Assembly (NCBI GenBank): GCA_049314555.1
Contig: JBMOEW010000005.1
Location: 1 to 64,000 of the forward strand
DNA from: REEB509 sp049314555
GTDB taxonomy: Bacteria; Pseudomonadota; Alphaproteobacteria; Caulobacterales; Aquidulcibacteraceae
DNA length: 64,000 nucleotides
Direction: 5' to 3'
Shown piece after piece: positions 17,128-25,598 of this stretch. The notes beneath the pieces are model-generated. The model was not told where the DNA came from and ran no database searches. It worked only from the letters and a program-made list of their open reading frames with translations. The position numbers and the translations under genes are program-made. Position 1 is the stretch's first letter; every line of letters starts with the position of its first letter.

Positions 17128-18559
17128 TGGCGCTGAAGTTGATGAACTTGATCTCCAGATACTCGTCCAAGCCTTCTGCTGCGCCTTCGCGGCCAAAGCC
17201 ACTTTCCTTGACCCCACCAAAGGGCGTGACTTCGTTGCTCATCACGCCCTCATTGACGCTGACCATGCCGTATTCCAGGCGCTCTGCCACTTTCCACGCC
17301 CGCGCGATGTCGTTGGTGAAGAAATAGGCGGCCAAGCCGTAGGGCGTGTCGTTCGCGATCTGGATGGCTTCTTCATCGCTGTTGAATTTGATGAGGGTGG
17401 CCACCGGGCCAAAGATTTCCTCACGGGCGATGTCCATGTCTGGGGTAACGCCTGTGAGCACGGTGGGCCTGTAGAACTGTGCGCCGGCGGGGTCGCGCAT
17501 GGCACCGGTCAGGGCCACCGCACCGCCCGAAATGGCGGCTGCTACCAAGCGTTCGACGCGGTCCACTGCTGCGGGCTGGATCAGGGGCCCCATTTGCACG
17601 CCGTCTTGAGAGCCGTCGCCCACTTTCAAAGCTTTCGCACCGGTTGCAAGCCGCTCCGCGAGGGCGTCGTGGGCGGCAGCATGGACCAGCACGCGGTTGG
17701 TGGCGACGCAGACTTGGCCGGCGTTGCGGAATTTGCCGGCGACGATCGCTGCGGCGGCTTTGTCGAGGTCTGCGTCCTGGAAGACGATGAAAGGCGCATT
17801 GCCGCCCAGTTCCAGGGACAACCGCTTGACCGTGCCGGCGCATTGCGCGGCCAGGATTTTTCCAACCCGGGTGGAGCCGGTGAACGACAGCTTGCGCACG
17901 ATCGGGCTTTCGCACAGCGCCTGGCCGACGGTGGCTGCATCGTTGCTGGTGACCACATTCAACACGCCGGGCGGCACGCCTGCTTCTTCGGCGAGTTTGG
18001 CGGCGTAAAGGGCGGTGAGGGGGGTGGCCTCTGCCGGCTTCAGCACGATGGTGCAGCCGGCGGCCAGGGCTGGTGCCGCTTTGCGGGTGACCATGCCGAG
18101 CGGGAAGTTCCAGGGGGTGATGGCTGCGGTCACGCCGATCGGTTGTTTGATCGTGATATAGCGGCGTTGCGCGACGGTTGTGGGGATCGTGCGGCCGTAG
18201 GCGCGTTTGCCTTCTTCAGAAAACCATTCGCAAAACGAGGCGCCATAGGCGACTTCGCCGCGAGCTTCGCTCAGGGGCTTGCCACCTTCGGCGGTGATCA
18301 AGGCTGCGAGTTGCTCGGTGTGTTCCAGAAGCAGTTCACCCCACCGGCGCACGATCGCTGCGCGTTCTTTAGCGAGCTTGCCAGACCAGGCGGGGAAGGC
18401 TGCCTGTGCGGCGGCAATGGCTGCGTTGGTTTCTTCGACGCCTAGATCTGCGACTTCGGCAATGACGTGGCCGGTGGCGGGATTGTAGACGGAAAACGTC
18501 TTGGGGCCGGCGAGCCAGGTGCCGTTGACAAACGCCGATGTGGGGTAGGGGAACGACAT
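17120..18559 (-). CDS. gabD: NAD(P)-dependent succinate-semialdehyde dehydrogenase-like aldehyde dehydrogenase
   Basis: A 479-aa aldehyde dehydrogenase. The catalytic pair is visible as Glu250 (LELGGNAPF) and Cys284 (GQVCVATNR), with ITPWNFPLGMVTRKAAPALAAGCT for cofactor binding and FGGVKESGFGREG near the C-terminus. The RNAGQVC motif and overall pattern are those of GabD/SSADH, which converts succinate semialdehyde to succinate. No gabT is adjacent, so related semialdehydes such as glutarate semialdehyde are possible. Start 18559 follows GAGGCGG. Confidence 0.88.
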   Translation of the reverse strand: MSFPYPTSAFVNGTWLAGPKTFSVYNPATGHVIAEVADLGVEETNAAIAAAQAAFPAWSGKLAKERAAIVRRWGELLLEHTEQLAALITAEGGKPLSEARGEVAYGASFCEWFSEEGKRAYGRTIPTTVAQRRYITIKQPIGVTAAITPWNFPLGMVTRKAAPALAAGCTIVLKPAEATPLTALYAAKLAEEAGVPPGVLNVVTSNDAATVGQALCESPIVRKLSFTGSTRVGKILAAQCAGTVKRLSLELGGNAPFIVFQDADLDKAAAAIVAGKFRNAGQVCVATNRVLVHAAAHDALAERLATGAKALKVGDGSQDGVQMGPLIQPAAVDRVERLVAAAISGGAVALTGAMRDPAGAQFYRPTVLTGVTPDMDIAREEIFGPVATLIKFNSDEEAIQIANDTPYGLAAYFFTNDIARAWKVAERLEYGMVSVNEGVMSNEVTPFGGVKESGFGREGAAEGLDEYLEIKFINFSAIS

Positions 18560-18735
18560 GGGCCGCCTCGAGTGGTTTTTTCTGTATGAGGAACCACACA
18601 TCGGGGTGCGGCCGGCGAAACGCAACCGGTCAATGCGAACCGCGGCAGGCTATCGCGCGACGAAAGGCGCACTCGCCAAACGAGTGCAAGAAGCCGTAAA
18701 CTCCGTCAAACTTTATCTCACACCGGAGAACACAC

Positions 18736-19578
18736 ATGAGCTGCAAAGACATTCTTGCCATCGTGTTGGACGCTCAAGAGGACGAATGCGCGATTGCTGC
18801 GGCGGAGTCGCTGCAGGCGCGGTTTGGCGCGCACTTGGCATGCGCGTTCTTGACACCCTTGCCGGACGAACCCTTGGCCTACGAGCCAACGGTTGTGGCC
18901 GGGGTTTGGGCGGAGTTGCTGGGCCGGGCGCGGGGCGAAGCTGAAAAGGGCCGCCAGCTGGTTGAGGCGCGGATGGGCCGAAGCGGGGTGCCGATCGAGA
19001 TGCGATCGGCTGAGGCCCTCTCTCGCGATCTTGGCCGGGTGGCAGCCGTGCATGCGCGCTATGCCGACCTTGCGGTGATTGCGCGACCCAACGGCAAGGA
19101 TGTGGCTGAGCTGCGCGACGAAGTGATTGAAGGGGTGTTGTTTCACTCTGGCCGGCCAGCGTTGGTGATCCCGCCGGGGTGGAAGGGCGGCGCGATCGGC
19201 AAGCGGGTGGTTTTGGCGTGGGACGCGAGCCGAGAGGCAACGCGCGCCTTGGCGGAGGCCGGGCCTTTGATCGACCAGGCGGAAACCGTGGTTGTGCTGA
19301 CGGTCGATGCCAAGCCGCGGCTGTTTGGCCACGGCGATCAACCGGGCCAGAATTTGGCGGCGCATTTGGCGCGGCGCGGCCACAAAGTGGAAGTGCGCAA
19401 CGCCGAGCGGTTTGGGCGTTCGGTGGCGGAAACGATCAACGCGGAAGCTTTGTCTTTGAATGCGGACCTTCTGGTCATGGGGGCCTATGGCCACTCACGG
19501 CTGCGGGAGCTGGTGTTTGGCGGGGCCACGCGGGAGCTGTTGCAGATCGGGGCAACGCCGATCCTGATGGCCCATTAG
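18736..19578 (+). CDS. Universal stress protein, tandem UspA domains
   Basis: A 280-aa protein with two Usp folds. The C-terminal one carries the ATP-binding pattern DLLVMGAYGHSRLRELVFGG (G-2x-G-9x-G type) and ends PILMAH; the N-terminal one (about 1-145) is more divergent, with ADLAVIARP and ALVIPP. Tandem Usp proteins are cytoplasmic stress factors that bind ATP. The start follows ACCGGAGAACACAC. The gene is divergent from gabD across about 175 bases, where no operator is recognised. Confidence 0.88.
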   Translation: MSCKDILAIVLDAQEDECAIAAAESLQARFGAHLACAFLTPLPDEPLAYEPTVVAGVWAELLGRARGEAEKGRQLVEARMGRSGVPIEMRSAEALSRDLGRVAAVHARYADLAVIARPNGKDVAELRDEVIEGVLFHSGRPALVIPPGWKGGAIGKRVVLAWDASREATRALAEAGPLIDQAETVVVLTVDAKPRLFGHGDQPGQNLAAHLARRGHKVEVRNAERFGRSVAETINAEALSLNADLLVMGAYGHSRLRELVFGGATRELLQIGATPILMAH

Positions 19579-19629
19579 ACCGCTTTCAACAAATGTGTCG
19601 TTGCGGTTTTGTGTCCGAAAATGCGCGAG

Positions 19630-20808
19630 TTAGCGGTTCAACTCTTTCATCGCGCCCTCTAGGCCCTGTAGGGTGAGGGGGAACATGCGTTCCTGGCCGA
19701 CAATATCGCGGATGAGCTGAACCGAGGGCGTGTGATCCCAGCTTTGGCGCGGGGTTGGGTTTAGCCAGACAAGCCGCTCATAGACATCCGCGAGGCGATA
19801 GAGCCAGAGCGCGCCTGGTTCCTCATTCCAATGTTCGACGCTGCCGCCGGGGTAGGTGATTTCATATGGGCTCATGGTGGCGTCGCCGACGATCACAACT
19901 TTATAGTCATGCGGGTAGGTGTGGAGCACCTCCCAGGTTGGGACTTTTTCGTTGTTGCGGCGGCGATTGTCCTTCCACACGCCCTCATACAGGCAGTTGT
20001 GGAAGTAGAAGTATTCGAGGTGTTTGAACTCGGTGCGGGCGGCGGAAAACAATTCCTCGCACATCTTGATGTGCGGGTCCATTGAGCCGCCGATATCAAA
20101 GAAGATCAGCACTTTGATGGTGTTGCGGCGTTCCGGGCGCATCACAATGTCTAGATAGCCTTCCCGCGCGCTCTTGCGGATGGTGCCATCGAGGTCCAGC
20201 TCGCTTGGGGCACCTTGGCGGGCGAATTTGCGCAGCCGGCGCAGGGCCACCTTGATGTTGCGGGTGCCGAGTTCGACGCTGTCGTCCAGGTTCTTGTATT
20301 CGCGCTGGTCCCAGACTTTGACAGCTTTGCCGTGGCGGCCCTTGTCTTGGCCGATGCGCACGCCTTCGGGGTGATAGCCGCTGTTGCCAAACGGGCTGGT
20401 GCCGCCAGACCCGATCCATTTGTCGCCGCCTTCGTGGCGCTCTTTCTGTTCTTCCAGGCGTTGCTGCAGGGTTTCCATCAGCTTGTCCCAGCCGCCGAGC
20501 GCCTTGATCTGTTCTTTTTCCTCTTCGGTGAGGTATTTTTCAGTGAGCGCGCGCAACCATTCTTCGGGGATGGCGGTGTCGATCGCATCGGACGTCCATT
20601 CCACGCCTTTGAAAACCGATCCAAAGACGCGGTCAAAGCGATCAATGTGGCGTTCGTCCTTCACCAGGGTTGCGCGGGCCAAGAAGTAGAAATCGTCCAC
20701 CTTCGGGGGGACGACGTCTTTTTCCAGGCACTCCAAAAGGATCAGGTATTCCTTGAGGCTGACCGGCACCTTTGCGGCGCGCAACTCGGAGAAAAAGCGC
20801 TGAAACAT
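19630..20808 (-). CDS. VWA-domain CoxE-like protein (MoxR partner)
   Basis: A 392-aa protein. The N-terminal helical region starts FFSELRAAKVPVSLKEYL, typical of the CoxE/YehP-like group. The von Willebrand A domain starts near residue 230 with the metal-site motif FFDIGGSMDPH (DxGxS) and continues through VVIVGDATMSPYEI. Such proteins pair with a MoxR AAA+ ATPase to insert metals or remodel protein complexes. The MoxR gene in this window (23638-24489) is on the same strand, but two genes lie between them, which is unusual because the pair is generally adjacent. Confidence 0.88.
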   Translation of the reverse strand: MFQRFFSELRAAKVPVSLKEYLILLECLEKDVVPPKVDDFYFLARATLVKDERHIDRFDRVFGSVFKGVEWTSDAIDTAIPEEWLRALTEKYLTEEEKEQIKALGGWDKLMETLQQRLEEQKERHEGGDKWIGSGGTSPFGNSGYHPEGVRIGQDKGRHGKAVKVWDQREYKNLDDSVELGTRNIKVALRRLRKFARQGAPSELDLDGTIRKSAREGYLDIVMRPERRNTIKVLIFFDIGGSMDPHIKMCEELFSAARTEFKHLEYFYFHNCLYEGVWKDNRRRNNEKVPTWEVLHTYPHDYKVVIVGDATMSPYEITYPGGSVEHWNEEPGALWLYRLADVYERLVWLNPTPRQSWDHTPSVQLIRDIVGQERMFPLTLQGLEGAMKELNR

Positions 20809-20929
20809 GGTTGCTCCTGTGACCAGAGACAGTGTGAGGCGCAGGGTCGTGAGGTCAAGGGCAAGAGCAGCGATTGCCTGAAGGTATCTTTTGGGTTAAT
20901 TTTGCAGGTGCGAAAAGGGGGGGCGTGCC

Positions 20930-22015
20930 ATGGCTGACGGTCACTGGGGCTTGCTCGGCGCTCTTGGCATCGTGAGTGCTGTGGGCTTAGCAGGCGGGGT
21001 AGCGTTATTTGGTCCGAACGGACAATTCGCGGAAATGCCGCACAATTGCGATGCGAACGTGGCGTGTGTGGTGGTGGCGAGCCTGGACGGCGACGTGTTT
21101 TTGATGCCCCGTTCCGGGCAGGCGATGTTTGACTACGACGACAACACCTCTGGCATGATCGCCAATTGGGCCAGTGTTGTGGTGGGCGAAGACCACGTGC
21201 GCCGCTATCCCCGCCAGATCGACGTGCCACGGGTGGGCAGCAATAACGCCGTGCGCGTGCGGCAGGAGGCAATCACGCGGGCGCAAAAGCAGGGCAAGCG
21301 CTTTGGGGCCACCATCGTAATCATGGGCGAGGTGCGCGATGGAGCGGTGGGGTTAGCGATGATCGACCCGAACGCCGTTGAGGTGAGCTGGCACCTGCAT
21401 TCCTACGAGTTTAATGCCACCCGCGCACCGGAGGCATTTGTGCGGGATTTGCGAGAGGCCTTGGAAGCTGCGGCGCAATCGCTGCCGATCAGTGCGCCGG
21501 CGCAAGACGCGCCCGTGGCACCGCCGCCTCGACCAAGACCCACCCCGTTGCCAGAGCCGCGCACTGATCCGGTGCAGCAATCGCAAGCCGCGCCAAGTGA
21601 GATCCCGCGGGCGACGACTGTGGCACCCCCGCAGCCAAGGGTGGAGCCGCCCCAGCCAGTGCCGTCGCCGCCACCACCGCCGCCCCCGCCGCCCCCGCCG
21701 CCGCCGGTGCCTGCTGGCCCTGTGGTTCTGTCACAGGCAGACTTTTTGCAAGTTCCAACGCCCGCGCAGATTGTCGCCGCTTATCCTGAACGCGCCTTGG
21801 AGCGCGACCGCGAAGGGGAGGCGGGGGTTCTGTGCACCGTACAGACGGGCGGGCGGGTCAATTGTACTGTGCTCTGGGAAAATCCGCAGGGGTGGGGCTT
21901 TGGCCAGGCGGTTGAGCAAGCGATGGAACGGCATGTTCTGGTGCGCGCCTCCACCCGTGATGGAAGATCCACGGTTGGCGCGACCTTTGAGCGAAACGTC
22001 AGGTTTCAGCTTTGA
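20930..22015 (+). CDS. TonB-like membrane-anchored protein with poly-proline linker
   Basis: A 361-aa protein. There is one N-terminal membrane span (LLGALGIVSAVGLAGGVALF) and a globular region to about residue 180. A Pro-rich linker about 85 residues long follows and includes 13 consecutive prolines. The C-terminal domain of about 90 residues ends in the pattern of a TonB C-terminus (AAYPERALERDREGEAGVLC, VRFQL). No exbB/exbD lies nearby and the extra domain before the linker is not part of ordinary TonB. It could be an atypical energy transducer or an envelope linker protein. The 3' end overlaps the convergent flavoprotein gene by ten bases. Confidence 0.65.
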   Translation: MADGHWGLLGALGIVSAVGLAGGVALFGPNGQFAEMPHNCDANVACVVVASLDGDVFLMPRSGQAMFDYDDNTSGMIANWASVVVGEDHVRRYPRQIDVPRVGSNNAVRVRQEAITRAQKQGKRFGATIVIMGEVRDGAVGLAMIDPNAVEVSWHLHSYEFNATRAPEAFVRDLREALEAAAQSLPISAPAQDAPVAPPPRPRPTPLPEPRTDPVQQSQAAPSEIPRATTVAPPQPRVEPPQPVPSPPPPPPPPPPPPPVPAGPVVLSQADFLQVPTPAQIVAAYPERALERDREGEAGVLCTVQTGGRVNCTVLWENPQGWGFGQAVEQAMERHVLVRASTRDGRSTVGATFERNVRFQL

Positions 22016-23565
22016 GGCGATGGCGAATTAAGCGCCGTATCACGGGCTTGCTCTGGCCCCCATTCCAAGACGCCGTCGTCAATCTTGCCGAACCGGAGTT
22101 CGCGCACATCGGTCAAATAGTCCTGCGGCTGTCGCCAGGGGGCGATGGGACCCTGTTTGGGAAGCGCGTCGTTGGCGCGGCTTACGTAGCTCGATGAGAA
22201 TTCCCAGAAGGGGGTGGCAACCATGGCGGGGTCGGTTTGGCGCGGGGTGGCGCTGGCCAAATGGTGGCGATCCATGTGGCGCAACAGGCGACAGACGTAC
22301 GCGCTGATCAAATCGGCGCGCAGCGTCCAGGAGGCATTGATGTAGCCAAAGACGGAGGCAAAGTTCGGCACGTCGGCATACATCAACCCCTTGTAAACAA
22401 AGGTTTTGGCGTAAACCACGGGCTTTTGGTCTACGCTTAGGGCAGCGCCGCCGGCCACGTCCAGGGTGAGGCCAGTGGCGGTGACGATGATGTCTGCCGC
22501 AAGCTCTTTACCCGACTTCAGCAAGATGCCTTGCGGGGTGAAGCGATCGATGTCGTCGGTGACCACCCCGGCTTTGCCGGCCTTGATGGCGTTGAAAAGA
22601 TCGCCGTCCGGCGTCAAGCAGACCCTTTGGTCCCAGGGGTTATAGCGCGGGGTGAAGTGCTTTTTGACGTCGAAACCTTCAGGGAGTTGGGCTCGGATCA
22701 ACTCGATCAAGCGGCGCTTGGCAGCGGCGGGATACTTGCGGATCGTTTTGTAGGAGATTTGTTGGAAGAGGATTTTTCGCCATCTGGTGACGGCGTAGGC
22801 CAGTTTGGCGGGTAAGACTTTGCGGGTGGTGTTGGCGAGCGCGTCTTCTGCAGGGGCTGAAAACATAAAGCTCGGGGAGCGCTGCAGCATGGTGACGTGG
22901 GCGGCCTTTTCGGCCAAGGCCGGAACCAGCGTGACCGCGGTTGCCCCCGAGCCAATCACGACGATGCGTTTGCCGGTAAAGTCGAGGGATTCTGGCCAAA
23001 ACTGGGGATGCAGGATCTGGCCTGTAAAGCTCTGTTCGTTGGGGAAGGGCGGGCGATAGCCGGCGTCGTATTTATAGTAGCCGGCGCACATCCACAAGAA
23101 TCGGCAGGTGAACCGCTGGGGCTGGCCGTCCACGAGGCACTCCAGGGCCCAGAGGGCGGTGGAGGAATCCCAATTGGCGCTGACGAGTTTGTGGTTGAAG
23201 CGGATGTGCGGGGTGATGGCGTATTCGTCGGCGGTTTGGCGCACGTAGGAGAGGATTGAGGGGCCGTCGGCGATGGCCTTCTGGTCTGTCCAGGGTTTGA
23301 AGCGATAACCCAGGGTGAACATGTCGCTGTCTGAGCGCACGCCAGGATAGCGGAACAGGTCCCAGGTGCCGCCTATCGCGCCGCGCGCTTCGAGGATGGC
23401 ATAGGTTTTTGCCGGGCAGCGCTTTTGCAAGTGCGCCGCTGCGCCAATGCCGGAAAGCCCAGCGCCGATGATCAGCACGTCAAAAGTGTTGGTTTGCAAG
23501 GGCGCTTGATCCCAGGTTCGCGCGAAGGACGCCTTGCTGCTAACAGAAACTGACGCCGGCGTCAC
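22006..23565 (-). CDS. Flavin-containing monooxygenase, Baeyer-Villiger type
   Basis: A protein of about 519 aa with an N-terminal FAD motif (IIGAGLSGIGAA), an NADPH motif (VVIGSGATAVTL), and between them FTGQILHPQFWP. That stretch fits the Baeyer-Villiger monooxygenase fingerprint FxGxxxHxxxWP exactly. These enzymes insert oxygen next to a ketone or oxidise heteroatoms. The start is uncertain: the frame runs to TTG 23607, but that lies inside a perfect hairpin, so GTG 23565 or TTG 23499 (which gives a short N-terminus just before the FAD motif) are better. Confidence 0.83.
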   Translation of the reverse strand: MTPASVSVSSKASFARTWDQAPLQTNTFDVLIIGAGLSGIGAAAHLQKRCPAKTYAILEARGAIGGTWDLFRYPGVRSDSDMFTLGYRFKPWTDQKAIADGPSILSYVRQTADEYAITPHIRFNHKLVSANWDSSTALWALECLVDGQPQRFTCRFLWMCAGYYKYDAGYRPPFPNEQSFTGQILHPQFWPESLDFTGKRIVVIGSGATAVTLVPALAEKAAHVTMLQRSPSFMFSAPAEDALANTTRKVLPAKLAYAVTRWRKILFQQISYKTIRKYPAAAKRRLIELIRAQLPEGFDVKKHFTPRYNPWDQRVCLTPDGDLFNAIKAGKAGVVTDDIDRFTPQGILLKSGKELAADIIVTATGLTLDVAGGAALSVDQKPVVYAKTFVYKGLMYADVPNFASVFGYINASWTLRADLISAYVCRLLRHMDRHHLASATPRQTDPAMVATPFWEFSSSYVSRANDALPKQGPIAPWRQPQDYLTDVRELRFGKIDDGVLEWGPEQARDTALNSPSPQS

Positions 23566-23575
23566 GCAGCGCGGC

Positions 23576-23608
23576 TTTGCGCGCGCCCAAAATCTGGGCG
23601 CGCGCAAA
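23576..23608. repeat. Perfect 14-bp inverted repeat (GC-rich hairpin)
   Basis: TTTGCGCGCGCCCA, a five-base loop, and its exact reverse complement TGGGCGCGCGCAAA. It lies 30 bases past the moxR stop on the minus strand and before the flavoprotein gene. It could act as a terminator or mRNA-stabilising hairpin. It lacks a T-tract after the stem on either strand, so it is not a canonical intrinsic terminator. Confidence 0.65.
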
Positions 23609-23637
23609 TCGGCGGGGTTCTAGAGCGCTATGTCCGA

Positions 23638-24489
23638 TCAGCTGCCGCGCTGTTCACGCCGGGCTAGGAACGCCAAGCGCTCAAACAATTGCATGTCTTG
23701 CTCGTTCTTGAGCAGGGCACCATGCAACGGCGGGATCAGCTTGCTTGGGTCCTTGCCCTTGATGAGCTCTGGATCGATGTCGTCTGTTGCCAGCAGCTTC
23801 AGCCAATCGAGCAGTTCGGAGGTTGAGGGCTTCTTTTTCAGGCCTGGCACTTTGCGCATGTCATAAAACACTTGAAGCGCGTTGGAGACCAACCGTCCCT
23901 TGATGCCAGGGAAGTGCACATCGATGATGGCCTTCATCGTCTCTTCGTCCGGAAAGCGGATGTAATGGAAGAAGCAGCGGCGCAGGAAGGCGTCCGGCAG
24001 TTCCTTTTCATTGTTGGACGTGATGATCACGATCGGGCGCTCTTTGGCCTTCACGGTGCGATCGAGTTCGTAGCAATAGAACTCCATCCGATCGAGTTCC
24101 TGCAGGAGATCGTTGGGAAACTCGATATCTGCCTTGTCGATTTCGTCGATCAAGAGCAGGGGGCGCTTGGGGGCCTCAAAGGCTTCCCAGAGCTTGCCGC
24201 GCTTGATGTAGTTGGCAATGTCGCTGGACCGCGGATCGCCGAGCTGGCTGTCGCGCAGGCGCATCACCGCGTCATACTCGTAAAGGCCTTGCGCGGCCTT
24301 GGTGGTGGACTTGATGTGCCATTCCAGAAGCGGAACGCCCAAAGCCTTGGCCACCTCAATCGCCAGCACGGTCTTGCCGGTGCCTGGCTCGCCCTTCACC
24401 AGGAGCGGCCGTTCCAGGGTGATCGCGGCATTGACCGCGACCTTCAGATCGTCGGTCGCTATGTAGTTGCTGGTGCCTTCAAAACGCAT
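23638..24489 (-). CDS. MoxR family AAA+ ATPase
   Basis: A 283-aa AAA+ ATPase with Walker A GEPGTGKT, Walker B LLLIDEID, sensor 1 IITSNNEKELPDAFLRRC and an arginine finger region FLRRCFFHYI. It belongs to the MoxR/CoxD-like group that works with VWA proteins such as the one at 19630-20808. ATG 24489 (MRFEGTSNYIAT) is preferred to the upstream TTG 24510 because GGGGA precedes it and family proteins start there. It diverges from the flagellar genes. Confidence 0.92.
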   Translation of the reverse strand: MRFEGTSNYIATDDLKVAVNAAITLERPLLVKGEPGTGKTVLAIEVAKALGVPLLEWHIKSTTKAAQGLYEYDAVMRLRDSQLGDPRSSDIANYIKRGKLWEAFEAPKRPLLLIDEIDKADIEFPNDLLQELDRMEFYCYELDRTVKAKERPIVIITSNNEKELPDAFLRRCFFHYIRFPDEETMKAIIDVHFPGIKGRLVSNALQVFYDMRKVPGLKKKPSTSELLDWLKLLATDDIDPELIKGKDPSKLIPPLHGALLKNEQDMQLFERLAFLARREQRGS

Positions 24490-24632
24490 AAGCAGGTCCC
24501 CGCCGGCCAAAGTTGCCGTGAACGTTAGGGTAAAGCGCGCCGCGCGGGTTTCAAGCCGAGATGCAGGCTTTCGTTAACGAACGAGTCGTACCCGTAAATG
24601 CGGCGGCAGTTGAGTCGCCTTTGGAGCGCATA

Positions 24633-25064
24633 ATGCCCCTCAAGTTGTCCCTGCGTCCCGGTGAACGGTTCGTGGTCAATGGCGCGGTCGTCCAGAACGG
24701 CGATCGACGCGCTGCCCTCGTGCTGCAGAACAAGGCTTCTGTGTTGCGGGAAAAGGACATCATGCAGCCGGACGAGGCGGTAACGCCTGCCCGGCGCATC
24801 TATTTCCCGATCATGCTCATGTATCTGGATGAGGCGGGGCGCGACGAAGCCTATTCCGGTTTTGCTCAACGCTTGGCTGAGTTTATGGGCGCGGTTCGGG
24901 ATCCTGAGGTGCTGGCTGAATGCGTCGGCGTTAGCAGAGACGTCATGGCTGGTGACTATTATCGCGCGCTGATCCGCTGTCGAAAGCTGATCGCTTACGA
25001 AGACGACCGGTTAGGGACGCTGCATGTCGATCCAAGCTTATCAACGCGCGGCCACGCAGGCTGA
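24633..25064 (+). CDS. flbT: FlbT, flagellin mRNA regulator
   Basis: A 143-aa protein starting MPLKLSLRPGERFVVNGAVV, the conserved FlbT beginning, and containing RIYFPIMLMYLD and VMAGDYYRALIRCRKLIAYE. In Caulobacter, FlbT binds flagellin mRNA and represses its translation or stability until the hook is complete. It is the first gene of flbT-flaF-flagellin and overlaps flaF by 41 bases. ATG 24633 was chosen over 24561 because of the family N-terminus and a TTTGGAG upstream. Confidence 0.92.
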   Translation: MPLKLSLRPGERFVVNGAVVQNGDRRAALVLQNKASVLREKDIMQPDEAVTPARRIYFPIMLMYLDEAGRDEAYSGFAQRLAEFMGAVRDPEVLAECVGVSRDVMAGDYYRALIRCRKLIAYEDDRLGTLHVDPSLSTRGHAG

Positions 25065-25374
25065 AAGCCCAAGACAGCTGGAATATCGCGCCCTGGGGCT
25101 TGCCACCTCTGGGCTTTTGCGCGCGCATGAGGCTGGCAAAGCCGATTTTGCGGGGCTTTTGGCGGCTTTGGACAAGAACCGCCAGCTGTGGTCGATGCTG
25201 GCCAGCGACTGCATGATCGACGGCAACTCGCTGCCGCCGCCGGTGCGCGCGCAGATCATTTCGCTCAGCCTGTTTGTGAGTAAGTACACCTCCCAGGTGC
25301 TGCGCGAAGGCGTGTCGCTGGAGCCGTTGATCGATCTGAACAAGACGATCATGGACGGGCTGGCGGGGGCTTAA
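25024..25374 (+). CDS. flaF: FlaF, flagellin secretion/assembly regulator
   Basis: A 116-aa helical protein starting MSIQAYQRAATQAESPRQLE, with LWSMLASDCMIDGNSLPPPVRAQIISL, which matches FlaF. FlaF opposes FlbT and acts as a flagellin chaperone needed for secretion and translation in Caulobacter. It overlaps flbT and is followed by a GC-rich hairpin pair before the flagellin gene, so filament-gene transcription may be separate. Confidence 0.92.
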   Translation: MSIQAYQRAATQAESPRQLEYRALGLATSGLLRAHEAGKADFAGLLAALDKNRQLWSMLASDCMIDGNSLPPPVRAQIISLSLFVSKYTSQVLREGVSLEPLIDLNKTIMDGLAGA

Positions 25375-25424
25375 CCCGGCACTCTGTGCCGGGTGCTCGG
25401 CAAAAAATGCCGGGCAGTTTTCTC
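25375..25424 (+). terminator. Candidate terminator or attenuator after flaF
   Basis: Immediately after the flaF stop lies CCCGGCAC-TCT-GTGCCGGG, a perfect eight-base stem with a three-base loop. A second TGCCGGG copy follows about 15 bases on and could compete for pairing with the first arm; it is followed by CAGTTTTCT. The two mutually exclusive hairpins would fit termination or attenuation before the flagellin gene, but this is inference. Confidence 0.45.
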
Positions 25425-25598
25425 CCCTTGCTGGCATCTCTTGGGTGGGCATTAACACCTGCGGGCTTTGCGCCATAAGGTTTTTCCCGCGCCGTTAACC
25501 GATTAACCGTGGCGCCTTTCTTGGAAGGGAGTGTCGGCTGGCCTTCGTCAGCGGGGCGCAAAATGCGCTCGGATATTCGTCTCCAGAAGGATGACCCG

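Noticed and set aside
25430..25480. Possible sigma-54 promoter (TGGCAT or GGGCAT elements) upstream of flagellin
   Set aside because: Neither candidate has the GC element at the required spacing.
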